Positions 6,217-15,163 of a stretch of 64,000 nt of DNA are shown piece after piece; within the stretch, counting starts at the first letter, position 1, and the number at the start of each line of letters is the position of its first letter. Source of the DNA: Roseomonas sp. AR75 (GTDB taxonomy: Bacteria > Pseudomonadota > Alphaproteobacteria > Acetobacterales > Acetobacteraceae); NCBI RefSeq assembly GCF_005222815.1, contig NZ_STGB01000006.1, positions 124,001-188,000 of the forward strand, read 5' to 3'. The notes beneath the pieces were generated by a model. It was not told where the DNA came from. It saw only the letters and a program-made list of their open reading frames with translations, and did not search any database. Position numbers and translations under genes: made by a program.

Positions 6217-8673
6217 ATGTCCGACGCCGCCGCGCGCGCCAATCCGCCGACCCCCGCAAATGAGGGTCCGGACGCCTATGACAGCGCCTCCATCACCGTG
6301 CTGCGGGGGCTCGAAGCCGTGCGCAAGCGGCCGGGCATGTATATCGGCGACACCGATGACGGCTCCGGCCTGCACCACATGGCCTTCGAGATCATCGACA
6401 ACGCGGTGGACGAGGCGCAGGCCGGCTTCGCCACGCGCTGCGAAGTCACGCTGAACGGCGACGGCAGCGTCACCGTGGTGGACGATGGCCGCGGCATTCC
6501 CGTGGACATCCACCCGGAGGAAGGCGTCTCCGCGGCCGAAGTGGTGCTGACGCGGCTGCATGCGGGAGGAAAATTCAACCAGAACTCCTACAAGGTCTCG
6601 GGCGGCCTGCATGGCGTGGGCGCGGCGGTAGTGAACGCGCTGTCGGAGTGGATGGAAGTCCGCATCTGGCGCGACGGCACGGAGCATTTCATTCGCTTCG
6701 AGCATGGCGAGACGGTGCAGCCGCTGAAGATCATCGGGCCGTCGGAGCACGCCAACGGCACGGAGGTGACGTTCAAGCCTTCCGACAAGACCTTCACGAA
6801 GACCGAATACGAGTTCGCGGTGCTGGAACGCCGCCTGCGCGAGCTGGCCTTCCTGAACAGCGGCCTGGCGATAGAGCTGCGCGACGACCGGCACGTGCCC
6901 GCGCAGGAAGCGAAGTTCCGCTTCGACGGCGGGCTGGTGGCCTTCGTCGAATGGCTCGATCGCAGCAAGCAGCCGATCTTCAAGCCGCCGATCTCGCTGG
7001 TCAGCAAGGACACCGACATCGGCATCCGCGTGGAACTCGCGATGTGGTGGAACGACAGCCCGCATGAGGTGGCGCTGTGCTTCACCAACAACATCCCGCA
7101 GCGCGACGGCGGCACGCACCAGGCCGGCTTCCGCCAGGCGCTGACCCGCGTGGTGGCGAAATACGCCGACGACCTCGCGAAGAAGGAGAAGGTGGAGCTT
7201 TCCGGCGAGGACATGCGCGAGGGGCTGACCGCGGTCCTCAGCGTGAAGGTGCCGGACCCGAAATTCTCGTCCCAGACCAAGGACAAGCTGGTCAGTTCCG
7301 AGGTGCAGCCGGTCGTGCAGATGGCGGTGGCGGACGCGCTCGGCCATTGGTTCGAGACGCATCCGAAGGAAGCCAAGCAGGTCCTGGAGCAGGTCGTGCT
7401 CGCCGCCGCTGCGCGCAAGGCGGCGCAGTTGGCGCGCGAGAAGGTCGGGCGGAAGAACGCGCTGGATATCAGCACGCTGCCCGGCAAGCTCGCCGACTGC
7501 CAGGAGAAGGACCCGGCCAAGTCCGAGCTCTTCATCGTCGAGGGCGACAGCGCCGGCGGCTCCGCGAAGCAGGGGCGCGACCGGCGCTTCCAGGCGATCC
7601 TGCCGCTCAAGGGCAAGATTCTGAACGTGGAACGCGCGCGGATGGACAAGATGCTGTCCAGCGCGGAAGTCGGCACGCTGATCACGGCGCTCGGCACCGG
7701 CATCGGGCCGGGGCCTTCCGACAAGGGCGGCTTCGATCCCGCGAAGCTGCGCTACCACCGCATCGTCATCATGACCGACGCCGATGTGGACGGCAGCCAT
7801 ATCCGCACGCTGCTGCTGACCTTCTTCTTCCGCCAGATGCATGAGCTGATCAGCCGCGGGCACCTGTTCATCGCGCAGCCGCCGCTGTACCGGGCGAAGC
7901 GCGGCAATGACGAGCGCTACCTTAAGGACGACCGCGCGCTGGAGGACTTCCTGCTGGAGAAGGCGCTGGCGAATGCGCATCTGCGCTTCGCCGATGGGCG
8001 GGAGCTGCGCGGCGACGAACTGCGCGAGGAGGTGGACCGGCTGCGCCAGGTGCAGGCGCGCATCCGCCGCCTGGCGACGCAGGTTCCGGCCGAGATCGTG
8101 GAGCAGGCCGCCGTCGCCGGCGCGCTGACGCTGGATGCCGAGCGCGCGCCGAATGCCGCCGCGGTGCTGCAGCAGCGGCTGGATGCGCTGGCGCCCGAGA
8201 GCGAGCGGGGCTGGAAGGCCACGGCGGATGGATCGAGCCTGTCTCTCGGCCGCGTGGTGCGCAGCGTGGCGGAGCGCCATGTGCTCGACACCGCCGCGCT
8301 CAAGAGCGCGGAGGCGCGCTGGCTGGACGAGCGGCGCGAGGCCTTCGGCCGCGACTACGCCGCCGGGCCGGCGGTGCTGGGCTTCGATTCCTCGGAGAGC
8401 ATGCAGCACGGCCCGCTGATGGTGTGGGACCGCATCATCGCCCAGGGGCGCCGCGGCCTGACCATCCAGCGCTTCAAGGGCCTGGGTGAGATGAATCCCG
8501 ATCAGCTCTGGAAGACCACGCTCGATCCCGCGAACCGCACGCTGCTGCGTGTGCGCGTGGAGGACATCGAGGATGCCGAGCAGGTCTTCTCCACGCTGAT
8601 GGGCGACGTGGTGGAACCGCGCCGCGACTTCATCGTGGAGAATGCGCTGAAGGTGGCGAACCTCGACGTGTGA
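6217..8673 (+). CDS. gyrB: DNA gyrase subunit B
   Basis: The 818-residue ATPase subunit of gyrase, which introduces negative supercoils. In order: GHKL ATPase with EIIDNAVDEA, DDGRGIPVDIHPEEG, GGKFNQNSYKVSGGLHGVGA; a transducer domain; the TOPRIM domain with EGDSAGGSAKQGRDR, PLKGKILNVERAR and the metal-binding MTDADVDGSHIRTLLLTFFFR; and the C-terminal QRFKGLGEMNPDQLW. Length is typical of the alphaproteobacterial form, with an insert in the TOPRIM region (about 570-700). ATG 6217 follows GAGGAG. The gene ends 6 bases before a convergent gene, leaving no room for a terminator between them. Confidence 0.98.
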   Translation: MSDAAARANPPTPANEGPDAYDSASITVLRGLEAVRKRPGMYIGDTDDGSGLHHMAFEIIDNAVDEAQAGFATRCEVTLNGDGSVTVVDDGRGIPVDIHPEEGVSAAEVVLTRLHAGGKFNQNSYKVSGGLHGVGAAVVNALSEWMEVRIWRDGTEHFIRFEHGETVQPLKIIGPSEHANGTEVTFKPSDKTFTKTEYEFAVLERRLRELAFLNSGLAIELRDDRHVPAQEAKFRFDGGLVAFVEWLDRSKQPIFKPPISLVSKDTDIGIRVELAMWWNDSPHEVALCFTNNIPQRDGGTHQAGFRQALTRVVAKYADDLAKKEKVELSGEDMREGLTAVLSVKVPDPKFSSQTKDKLVSSEVQPVVQMAVADALGHWFETHPKEAKQVLEQVVLAAAARKAAQLAREKVGRKNALDISTLPGKLADCQEKDPAKSELFIVEGDSAGGSAKQGRDRRFQAILPLKGKILNVERARMDKMLSSAEVGTLITALGTGIGPGPSDKGGFDPAKLRYHRIVIMTDADVDGSHIRTLLLTFFFRQMHELISRGHLFIAQPPLYRAKRGNDERYLKDDRALEDFLLEKALANAHLRFADGRELRGDELREEVDRLRQVQARIRRLATQVPAEIVEQAAVAGALTLDAERAPNAAAVLQQRLDALAPESERGWKATADGSSLSLGRVVRSVAERHVLDTAALKSAEARWLDERREAFGRDYAAGPAVLGFDSSESMQHGPLMVWDRIIAQGRRGLTIQRFKGLGEMNPDQLWKTTLDPANRTLLRVRVEDIEDAEQVFSTLMGDVVEPRRDFIVENALKVANLDV

Positions 8674-8679
8674 GGCGGA

Positions 8680-9732
8680 TCAGCGCCAGCCGATTCCGGC
8701 GCGCTGCATCAGCCGCATGACATAGGCCAGCCAGGCGATTTGCAGCGCGAGCGCCGGCAGTCCCGCCACCGCCTTGTATGGCGAGGGGATCGTCAGGAAG
8801 GCGACGACCATCAGCGCGTTGAAGGCGGCGAAGCCCCAATGCATCGCCGCCACTGCGCGCACGCCCATGCCGGAGCGCTGCGCGAGCTGGTACAGATGGG
8901 TGCGGTGCCCCTCGGTCAGGCGCGCGCCCATCAGCGCGCGGCGGGCCAGCGTGAAGCCGGCGTCGAACAGCAGGCCGAACATCAGCAGCGGCACGATGAC
9001 GAAGGAGAGCTGCTGCTGGTCGAAGCGCGCCGCCGCGATGCCCAGCACCGCCATCATGAAGCCGGCGAACTGGCTGCCGACATCGCCCATGAAGATGCGC
9101 GCGGGATGCAGGTTGAAGGGCAGGAAGCCGGCGAAGCCCGCGGCCAGGAACAGCGCGGCGGCATAGACGAACCAGCCGCCCTGCCAGGCGGCGATGGCGC
9201 AGAGCGCGGCGGAGACGATCAGCAGCGTGCCGCCGACCAGCCCGTCCAGCCCGTCCATGAAGTTCACCGCATTGGTGCAGCTGACGATCCAGACCAGCGT
9301 CACCACCGGCGCGAGCCATCCGAGCTGCAGGATGCCGCCCCAGGGCATGGCGAGTTGCGTCACCACCAGCCCCATCGCCACTGCCACCAGCGCGGCCGCG
9401 CATTGCGCCAGCAGCCGGAAGCGGGCCGAGAGGCTGCGCATGTCGTCCGCCAGCGCGACGCCCGCGATGGCCAGCGCGGCCGCGATGACGCCGAGGAAGG
9501 GGCGCTCCGCGATACGCGCGAAATTCGCGGTGAGATATAGCACCAGCATCCCCGCCACGAAGGCCAGCACCACACCCACGCCGCCGCCGCGCGGCGTCGG
9601 CTGGGTATGCGCGCTGCGCGCGTTGGGCTGGTCGAGGATGGGGAAGGCGATCATCAGCCGTACGGCGATGGCGGAGAGCACGGCCAGCCCGGCCGCGAAG
9701 GCGAGGTGGGCGAGAAGAGCGGAAAGCTGCAT
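8680..9732 (-). CDS. Undecaprenyl-phosphate sugar-1-phosphate transferase (WecA/MraY family)
   Basis: A 350-residue polytopic membrane protein of glycosyltransferase family 4. Such enzymes transfer a sugar-1-phosphate from a UDP-sugar to undecaprenyl phosphate on the cytoplasmic face, starting O-antigen or capsule repeat synthesis. Family motifs are TPRGGG near 46-51, ALADDMRSL with Asp96/Asp97 (Mg2+ binding), NFMDGLDGL with Asp160 and Asp163, and FMGDVGS near 220. About 10-11 hydrophobic segments are present. Its ATG overlaps the stop of the FkbM methyltransferase by one base, so it is the last gene of a three-gene minus-strand operon. The WbpM-type epimerase nearby supports a surface-glycan role. 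The sugar substrate is unknown. Confidence 0.88.
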   Translation of the reverse strand: MQLSALLAHLAFAAGLAVLSAIAVRLMIAFPILDQPNARSAHTQPTPRGGGVGVVLAFVAGMLVLYLTANFARIAERPFLGVIAAALAIAGVALADDMRSLSARFRLLAQCAAALVAVAMGLVVTQLAMPWGGILQLGWLAPVVTLVWIVSCTNAVNFMDGLDGLVGGTLLIVSAALCAIAAWQGGWFVYAAALFLAAGFAGFLPFNLHPARIFMGDVGSQFAGFMMAVLGIAAARFDQQQLSFVIVPLLMFGLLFDAGFTLARRALMGARLTEGHRTHLYQLAQRSGMGVRAVAAMHWGFAAFNALMVVAFLTIPSPYKAVAGLPALALQIAWLAYVMRLMQRAGIGWR

Positions 9733-10481
9733 CAGCGGATCAGCCGCGCCGGCTCCAGGCTGGCATAGATGTCGCCCGAATTCGCCTCATGCGGCAGTGC
9801 GGCGATCCAGGCGGCCATCGCGACGGCGTCCAGCGGCGCGTCATGCGCGAATACCATCTCCTCGCCCAGGCAGGCGTTGAAGGCGCGATAGCCCAGCAAA
9901 TGCAGCCGATGGAGGCATGTCGCGGCGACGGCGCGCTGGATGGTGGTGAACTCGAAGGACAGGCTGCGCGGCGCGACCGTGAGGCCGGACAGCGCGACGG
10001 CCTCGTAGCCTTCCACGTCGATCTTCACGAAGTCCGGGCGGCCATGCGCCGCGGCGAGCGCGTCGAGCGTCGTCACGGGCAGGGGCAGTGCCGCATCCCA
10101 GACCTGGCCTTCCCAGCCCGCCGCGCCCTCCGCCGCGGCGACGAACTCCGCCGAGGCGGTGGCGACGGTGGGGTTCGCAGTGTTGATGCGCAGCACCGCC
10201 TCGCCGGGCTCGGCGCCGACCAGCGCCGCGATGCGGACGACGCCGGGATCGCGACCGAAGAACAGGCGCAGCAGGCGTACGAGGCGCGGCTGCGGTTCGA
10301 CGGCGACGGCCCGGGCGCCCACCCGCCGGAAGCTGGCTGTCCGGTCGCCGACATGCGCGCCCACGTCGAAGCCCAGCTCCCCGGGCCCCAGGAAGCGCGC
10401 GTGGAAGATGTCCAGCGCCACGGCGCGGCCCGGCGCGTAGTAGGTGCGCAGGGAGCGGCGGATCGCGGCCGCGCTCGTCAT
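9732..10481 (-). CDS. FkbM family methyltransferase
   Basis: A 249-residue S-adenosylmethionine-dependent methyltransferase. It shows the Rossmann motif ELGFDVGAHVGDRTASF (glycine-rich SAM loop, about 34-50), an acidic residue after the next strand (AVAVEPQP), and the FkbM-typical PDFVKIDVEGYEAVALSG near 165-182. FkbM enzymes usually O-methylate sugars or polyketides. Placement beside a WecA-like transferase suggests glycan or lipid-linked sugar methylation. The ATG at 10481 overlaps the upstream VOC gene stop (ATGA). A frame-run-through to 11303 lacks domain content and is not used. Confidence 0.85.
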   Translation of the reverse strand: MTSAAAIRRSLRTYYAPGRAVALDIFHARFLGPGELGFDVGAHVGDRTASFRRVGARAVAVEPQPRLVRLLRLFFGRDPGVVRIAALVGAEPGEAVLRINTANPTVATASAEFVAAAEGAAGWEGQVWDAALPLPVTTLDALAAAHGRPDFVKIDVEGYEAVALSGLTVAPRSLSFEFTTIQRAVAATCLHRLHLLGYRAFNACLGEEMVFAHDAPLDAVAMAAWIAALPHEANSGDIYASLEPARLIR

Positions 10482-11365
10482 GCGAAGACGACGGCCGCCC
10501 CGCCGGCCTGCTCGGGCGGCACCATGAGGCCCTCCGGCGCGTCGCGCAGCGGCAGGCCGGCGAGCAGCGCGCGCGCCGAGGCGCCGGCGTCGCTTGTGCG
10601 GATCACCACGCCCGCGATGAAGGGCAGCGCCGGCGCCGTCACGCCCGGCAGGGCGCGGTCCAGCGCCTCGGCCGGCAGCACGCGGATGCGGGTTTCCATC
10701 GCCGGGCTGCCCGGCCCTGCCGCGCGTGCCGCGCCGGGCAGGCGCAGGCGGAAGCCGGCGAGCGGGTCGGGCTCGGCCGGCACGCCCGCCAGGCGGGCGA
10801 GGCGGGCCATGGTCTCGGCGGGCTCGGCGCTGGCGACGATCACGCTTTCCAGCGACAACGCGCCGTTGCGATGGCCCATCCAGCGCGCATCCCAGACGAG
10901 TTCCGGCGTCAGGTGCTGCACGAGCTGCACGCGGCCTTCCGGCGCGTCGGGGAAGGGCAGGCGCGCGAAGCGCGCGATTGGCCCGCCAGGCTCGACCGGG
11001 CGCTGCAGCCAAGCGATGCCGGGGATGGCGAGGCCACCTGCGCGCAGCCGCGCCAGGTTGCCCTCGGCGTCGTCCATGGCCAGCGCCAGGATGTGGGCGC
11101 CGGCGTAGCGGGCGATGAAGCGATCCACCCCATTGGCGAAGAGTGTCGGGTCGGCGATGCCCAGTAGCTCGACATAGCCGTGGCGCAGGAAGGCGCAGCG
11201 GTTGACCGTGCCGAAGGGCTCGACCTCGCTGTCCGGGGTGCGGCGGCCGGATTGCTGCGCGACGGGCGAGAGCGCGAAGCCGAGCCGCTCCCACGCGGCC
11301 CAAAGGGGCGCGGGATCGGCGGTGCAGAGGCCGACATGGTCAAGGGCGAGTGCGATGCCGGTCAT
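10478..11365 (-). CDS. VOC family (glyoxalase-like) protein
   Basis: A 295-residue protein with two vicinal-oxygen-chelate half-domains. The first begins LALDHVGLCTADPAPLWAAWERLGF, with the N-terminal His common to glyoxalase-type metal sites; the second half begins near LSLESVIVASAEPAETMARLARL. A central RWMGHRNGALSLESVIVA segment resembles the Glyoxalase_3/lactoylglutathione-lyase-like subgroup. No substrate can be assigned. It is the first gene of the operon with the FkbM methyltransferase and the WecA-like transferase, by ATGA and TGATG overlaps. A short hairpin lies upstream at 11399-11425. Confidence 0.75.
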   Translation of the reverse strand: MTGIALALDHVGLCTADPAPLWAAWERLGFALSPVAQQSGRRTPDSEVEPFGTVNRCAFLRHGYVELLGIADPTLFANGVDRFIARYAGAHILALAMDDAEGNLARLRAGGLAIPGIAWLQRPVEPGGPIARFARLPFPDAPEGRVQLVQHLTPELVWDARWMGHRNGALSLESVIVASAEPAETMARLARLAGVPAEPDPLAGFRLRLPGAARAAGPGSPAMETRIRVLPAEALDRALPGVTAPALPFIAGVVIRTSDAGASARALLAGLPLRDAPEGLMVPPEQAGGAAVVFA

Positions 11366-11398
11366 GGCTTGGGCCTCCCCCTCTCACGAACCGTCCTG

Positions 11399-11425
11399 CC
11401 CTCTCCACCCAAAGGGGGGAGAGGG
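11399..11425. repeat. Intergenic inverted repeat (REP-like hairpin)
   Basis: CCCTCTCCACCC (11399-11410) and GGGGGGAGAGGG (11414-11425) form a 12-bp stem with one mismatch and an AAA loop. It sits between two minus-strand genes, after the GST stop and before the VOC gene. There is no T-run on either strand, so it looks more like a dispersed intergenic palindrome than an intrinsic terminator. Confidence 0.5.
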
Positions 11426-11454
11426 AATGACGGGGGCATACTGCCCCACACCGC

Positions 11455-12114
11455 TCACGCCGGGCTCTCGTATTTGTCGAGCAGCCACTCGCGCGGCTCC
11501 GCCGCTGCCTCGCGGTACCAGCGATCGACCAGCGGATGCGCGCGCACGGCCTGGCAATAGGCCTGCGTCACGGCCGAAAGCTCCGGCTGCCAGGTGAGGA
11601 ACCGAGTCACCACCGGCGCATACATCGCATCCGCCAGCGTGAAGGCGCGGCCGAACAGGAAGGGGCCCGTATGCGCGGCCAGCGCCTCCGCCCACAGCGC
11701 CTCGATGCGGGCGATGTCGGCCAGGCATTCGGGATTGCGGCCCCTGCCGGGGAAGCTGCGGCCGAGGTTCATCGGCATGGCCATGCGCAGCGCGCGGAAG
11801 CCGGCATGCATCTCGGCGGCGATGCTGCGGGCATGGGCGCGGGCGATACGGTCGGTCGGCCACAGGCTCGGCACATGCTCGGCGCAGTATTCGGCGATGG
11901 CGCTGCTTTCCCAGAGCCGCGCGCCGAGATGTTCCAGATAGGGCACCAGCCCGTTGGGCGAGATCGCCTTGATCGCCTCGGTCCCGCCGCCACCGGCCAG
12001 CGGCACCACCACCTCCTCCACGTCGAGGCCCGCCATCTGGACCATCAGCCAGCCGCGCAGGCTCCAGGAGGAGTAGCGCTTCGTCCCGATCACCAGCCTG
12101 CCATCGGCCATCAA
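11455..12114 (-). CDS. Glutathione S-transferase family protein
   Basis: A 219-residue two-domain GST. The N-terminal thioredoxin-like half has KRYSSWSLRGWLMVQMAGL (helix 1 with a candidate catalytic Ser/Tyr), SPNGLVPYLEH (cis-Pro loop) and LWESSAIAEYCAE (glutathione gamma-glutamyl binding Glu-Ser). The helical C-terminal half has FLFGRAFTLADAMYAPVVTRF, the usual N-capping box region. Cytoplasmic conjugation or reduction using glutathione is expected. ATG 12114 leaves an 83-base divergent gap to the epimerase gene. A second Met codon immediately follows and could also serve as start. Confidence 0.87.
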   Translation of the reverse strand: MMADGRLVIGTKRYSSWSLRGWLMVQMAGLDVEEVVVPLAGGGGTEAIKAISPNGLVPYLEHLGARLWESSAIAEYCAEHVPSLWPTDRIARAHARSIAAEMHAGFRALRMAMPMNLGRSFPGRGRNPECLADIARIEALWAEALAAHTGPFLFGRAFTLADAMYAPVVTRFLTWQPELSAVTQAYCQAVRAHPLVDRWYREAAAEPREWLLDKYESPA

Positions 12115-12197
12115 AGGGTCTCCCGGTGTTGCGGCGCGGCTTATGGCACGCGCCCTGCCTTCCGGCCACGCCCCGCCGGGTCTATGGGGACCGGGCC

Positions 12198-14123
12198 ATG
12201 GCTGCCACGGCTCGCGACCGAATCCTGACGAATCTGGGCCTCGACGCGGCGCTGGCCGCGCTCGCGGTGCCGGGGGCGCTGTGGCTGGCCGCGCCGGGCG
12301 CCTGGCCGCCGGCCACCTGGTGGCTGCTCGGCCTGCCTGGCGGCGCCGCCTGCCTGCTGCTGGCGGGCTGGCCCATCGGCCTGCCGCGGCAGTACTGGCG
12401 CTTCGCCTCGCTGCCGGACCTGCTGGTGATCGCCGGGTCGGCGGCGCTGGGGGCGGCGCTGTTCTGGGGGCTGCTGCATGCCACCGGCGCCTGGCGGCCG
12501 CCGAACCTCGCCTTTCCCGCGATCCATGCGCTGCTGCTGGGCGCGCTGCTCGGCGCGCCGCGCGTCGTGGCGCGGCTGCGCCATGCGGGGCGCATCGGGC
12601 CGCTGAACGGATCGCCGGTGCAGAGCGTGCTGCTGGTCGGCGCCGGCGATGGCACCGACCTCTACATCCGCGCCCTGTCGCAGGAACGCGGCGCCGCCTA
12701 TCGCGTGATGGGCATCCTCTCGCTGCGCTCGCGGCAGATGGGGCGGCGGATCCAGGGGGTGGAGGTGCTGGGCACCGCGGAGGACGCGCCCGCCATCCTG
12801 GACATGCTGCGCGACGAGGCGCGGCTGCCTGCGGTCGTCGCCATCGCGACCACGCAGCTCCAGGGGACGGAGCTGCAGCACCTGCTGGATGCGTGCGACC
12901 GGCATGGCGTGCCGGTGAAGCGCCTGCCGAATCTCACCGCTCTGCGCCCCGCCGCCCGCCGCCCCGGCGAGCGGGCGGAGCCCGAGGCGCCCGTCGCGCT
13001 CCGCCCCATCGAGATCGAGGACCTGCTGGACCGCCCGCAGGTGCCGCTCGACCGCGAGGGCATGGCGCGGCTGATCCAGGGGCGGCGCGTGCTGGTCACG
13101 GGCGCGGGCGGCACCATCGGCGGGGAGTTGGCGCGGCAGGTGGCGGCGCTCGGGCCTTCCAGCCTGACGCTGCTCGATCACGGCGAATACGTGCTCTACG
13201 AGATCGACCTGGAATTGCGGGAGCGCCATCCGGAAGTGCCGCGCCGCGCGGTGCTGGCGGATGTGCGCGACGAGGATCGCATCCGCCGGCTCTGCGCGGA
13301 GATCCGGCCGGAGCTGGTGTTCCACGCCGCCGCGCTGAAGCACGTGCCGATGGTCGAGAACGACCCGCTGGAGGGGCTGCTGACCAACGCGCTGGGCACC
13401 CGCGTGGTGGCCGATGCGGCCCGGGACGCCGGCTGTGGGCTGATGGTGTTCATCTCCACCGACAAGGCGGTGAACCCGACCAGCGTGATGGGGGCCAGCA
13501 AGCGACTGGCGGAGATGTACTGCCAGGCGCGCGACCGCGAGGCGCGCGGGAATGGCGGGATGCGCGTGGTCACCGTGCGCTTCGGCAACGTGCTGGGCTC
13601 GACGGGGTCGGTGGTGCCGCTGTTCCGCCGGCAGCTCGAGCGCGGCGGGCCGCTGACCGTCACCCACCCCGACATGAGCCGCTACTTCATGACGGTGCGG
13701 GAGGCGGTGGGGCTGGTGCTGCAGGCCGCGGTGGTGGGCGCCACAGATCCCGCCGATGCGCCCCGGGAACTGCGCGATGGCGGCATCTTCGTGCTGGACA
13801 TGGGCGAGCCGGTGAAGATCGTGGACCTCGCACGGCGGATGATCCGGCTGGCGGGGCTGCGGCCCGAGCAGGACGTGGAGATCCGCTTCACCGGGCTGCG
13901 CCCCGGCGAGAAGCTGTTCGAGGAGCTGTTCCACGGCCAGGAGCCGCCGCGCGCGACGCAGTTTCCGGGCCTGCTGGTGGCGGTGCCGCGCACCACGGAT
14001 GCCGCCGAGATGGCCGCGGCGATCGACCGCATCGCGGCCTCCGCCACCGCCGGCGACGGCGAGGCCGCGCTGGCGGAACTGTCGCGCCTGGTGCCGGAAT
14101 TCGCCTCGCCGGAGATCGGCTGA
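12198..14123 (+). CDS. Nucleotide-sugar epimerase/dehydratase, WbpM/CapD family membrane protein
   Basis: A 641-residue protein. Residues 1-150 contain about four hydrophobic segments, followed by a Rossmann-like domain (SVLLVGAGDGTDLYIRAL) and, from about 300, an extended SDR domain with VLVTGAGGTIGGELARQ. The WbpM-type active-site segment STDKAVNPTSVMGASKRLAE has Met in place of the usual SDR Tyr, normal for these UDP-GlcNAc 4,6-dehydratases. VRFGNVLGSTGSVVPLF and PGEKLFEELF complete the family. It should make a deoxy-keto sugar for O-antigen or capsule. ATG 12198 is preferred; an upstream ATG at 12126 adds an unlike extension. The WecA-like and FkbM genes nearby fit the role. Confidence 0.88.
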   Translation: MAATARDRILTNLGLDAALAALAVPGALWLAAPGAWPPATWWLLGLPGGAACLLLAGWPIGLPRQYWRFASLPDLLVIAGSAALGAALFWGLLHATGAWRPPNLAFPAIHALLLGALLGAPRVVARLRHAGRIGPLNGSPVQSVLLVGAGDGTDLYIRALSQERGAAYRVMGILSLRSRQMGRRIQGVEVLGTAEDAPAILDMLRDEARLPAVVAIATTQLQGTELQHLLDACDRHGVPVKRLPNLTALRPAARRPGERAEPEAPVALRPIEIEDLLDRPQVPLDREGMARLIQGRRVLVTGAGGTIGGELARQVAALGPSSLTLLDHGEYVLYEIDLELRERHPEVPRRAVLADVRDEDRIRRLCAEIRPELVFHAAALKHVPMVENDPLEGLLTNALGTRVVADAARDAGCGLMVFISTDKAVNPTSVMGASKRLAEMYCQARDREARGNGGMRVVTVRFGNVLGSTGSVVPLFRRQLERGGPLTVTHPDMSRYFMTVREAVGLVLQAAVVGATDPADAPRELRDGGIFVLDMGEPVKIVDLARRMIRLAGLRPEQDVEIRFTGLRPGEKLFEELFHGQEPPRATQFPGLLVAVPRTTDAAEMAAAIDRIAASATAGDGEAALAELSRLVPEFASPEIG

Positions 14124-14125
14124 AG

Positions 14126-14167
14126 GCGCCTCAGCCCTGCCGGAAATACGGCCGTTGCCTGAGGCGC
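14126..14167. repeat. Inverted repeat downstream of the epimerase gene
   Basis: GCGCCTCAG (14126-14134) and CTGAGGCGC (14159-14167) form a perfect 9-bp stem around a 24-base loop, starting 3 bases after the epimerase stop and before the convergent small lipoprotein gene. No T-run follows. It may be a 3'-end structure. The rest of 14124-14237 holds nothing I can identify. Confidence 0.35.
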
Positions 14168-14237
14168 ATCAGCACGATCGGGTAGGCCATCAGCGCCGCC
14201 TCGGCTGGCCGCGCGCCCGCGGCCAGCCTCCTCGCGG

Positions 14238-14549
14238 CTATTGCGGCGGTGGCGCCGGGGCCTGGCCGGACCGGGCGGCGTTGTAGCCCTGCAGGTAGGT
14301 GTTCCGCTGCTGCTCCAGGTGGTGGTTGTAGAGCGCGCCACCGGCCAGGCCGACACCGGCGCCGATCAGCGCGCCCACGCCCGCACTGGCCGAGAGCGAG
14401 CCGATGGCCAGGCCGCCCAGCGCGCCGGCGGCGGTGCCGATGGCCAGGCGCTCCTCCTGCGGGGTGATGGTGATGGGCTGCAGATTGCCGCCCGAGCAGG
14501 CCGAGAGACCGAGAAGCCCGATCACGGGCAGGATCATGATGCGTCGCAT
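14238..14549 (-). CDS. Small glycine-zipper lipoprotein
   Basis: A 103-residue protein with a lipoprotein signal (GLLGLSACSGG, lipoprotein Cys about 18) and a central repetitive small-residue segment AIGTAAGALGGLAIGSL followed by GALIGAGVGLAGGALYN. This is a glycine-zipper pattern seen in SlyB/OsmB/YMGG-type envelope proteins. It ends in an Ala/Pro-rich tail. ATG 14549 has GAGAGGAAG about 8 bases upstream on the minus strand. A longer in-frame start exists upstream but would overlap the preceding gene. It lies 14 bases after the Rap1a-like gene and is probably in its operon. An outer-membrane structural or stress role is a guess. Confidence 0.75.
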   Translation of the reverse strand: MRRIMILPVIGLLGLSACSGGNLQPITITPQEERLAIGTAAGALGGLAIGSLSASAGVGALIGAGVGLAGGALYNHHLEQQRNTYLQGYNAARSGQAPAPPPQ

Positions 14550-14563
14550 GGTCCGGCTTCCTC

Positions 14564-14968
14564 TCAGCGGCGGGCGCGGGTGGACGTGGCCGGCGCCGGC
14601 GGGCAGGGCCAGGTGGCGGCGGCGAAGCGGACCAGCCCATCCACGGCGGCGTCCTGCCCGTATTGCGGGTTGGCGCGCGCCCATGCGGCGAAGGCGGTCT
14701 GGAATTCCTGCTGGGTCGGGCCCGGACTGGGCATGCAGAAGGCCGGCCGCGTGCCTGCGACGCGCGAGACCACCGCGTGATGCTGGCCGGCGCCGATGAT
14801 GAAGCCGCGGCAGAAGGCCGTTGCCGGCGCCTCCGAGGTCGCCGGGGCGGCGCCGCAGAGTTGGGCGAGGGTGGCGGTGCTGAGCGCCTCGCTGGCCGGC
14901 GTCTGCGCGAGCGCCGCGCCTCCGCTGCAGGCCAGTGCCAGGGCCGCGGCTGGCAGCCAACGGGTCAT
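14564..14968 (-). CDS. Rap1a/Tai-family-like exported protein
   Basis: A 134-residue protein with an N-terminal signal peptide (LPAAALALACSGGAALAQ), probably periplasmic. The mature part has paired cysteines (LCGAAP, AFCRGFIIGAGQHH, PAFCMPSPG, WPCPP) and a WARANPQYGQDAAVDGLVRFAAATW helix typical of the Rap1a/Tai fold. Characterised members are immunity proteins for type VI amidase effectors, but many relatives, like this one, have no effector beside them, so an immunity role is unproven. Start chosen: ATG 14968 with AAGGAGAGA upstream. Confidence 0.7.
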   Translation of the reverse strand: MTRWLPAAALALACSGGAALAQTPASEALSTATLAQLCGAAPATSEAPATAFCRGFIIGAGQHHAVVSRVAGTRPAFCMPSPGPTQQEFQTAFAAWARANPQYGQDAAVDGLVRFAAATWPCPPAPATSTRARR

Positions 14969-15163
14969 GGGCTTGTCTCTCCTTCCGCCGGGCTCGATGC
15001 CCGGTCTCATCGCAGGCTAGACGCAGGGCGCGCGTCGCTCCAAGCCTCGACCGAGGGTTTCGCTATCCCGATCCTGCCGCTCGCGGGCCGCCCGGGGCGC
15101 ATGGCTGCCCCTCCGGCCGGCGGCATTGAGGCACGGGCGCATCGAGCGATAGCGTTCCACCCG

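Noticed and set aside
4870..8409. A minus-strand open frame of nearly 1180 codons opposite recF and gyrB
   Set aside because: It is the mirror of two unmistakable genes, is His/Arg/Gln-rich without domains, and arises from high-G+C codon bias.
9732..11303. A 523-codon frame covering the FkbM methyltransferase and extending upstream
   Set aside because: The upstream half is a shadow of the VOC gene; the FkbM protein has a natural ATG at 10481.
14131..14237. A possible small minus-strand peptide after the epimerase gene
   Set aside because: No ribosome site, very short, and overlaps an inverted repeat; not supportable.
14564..14968. Type VI immunity gene
   Set aside because: The fold resembles Rap1a/Tai, but no amidase effector or secretion gene is adjacent, so immunity function is not claimed.
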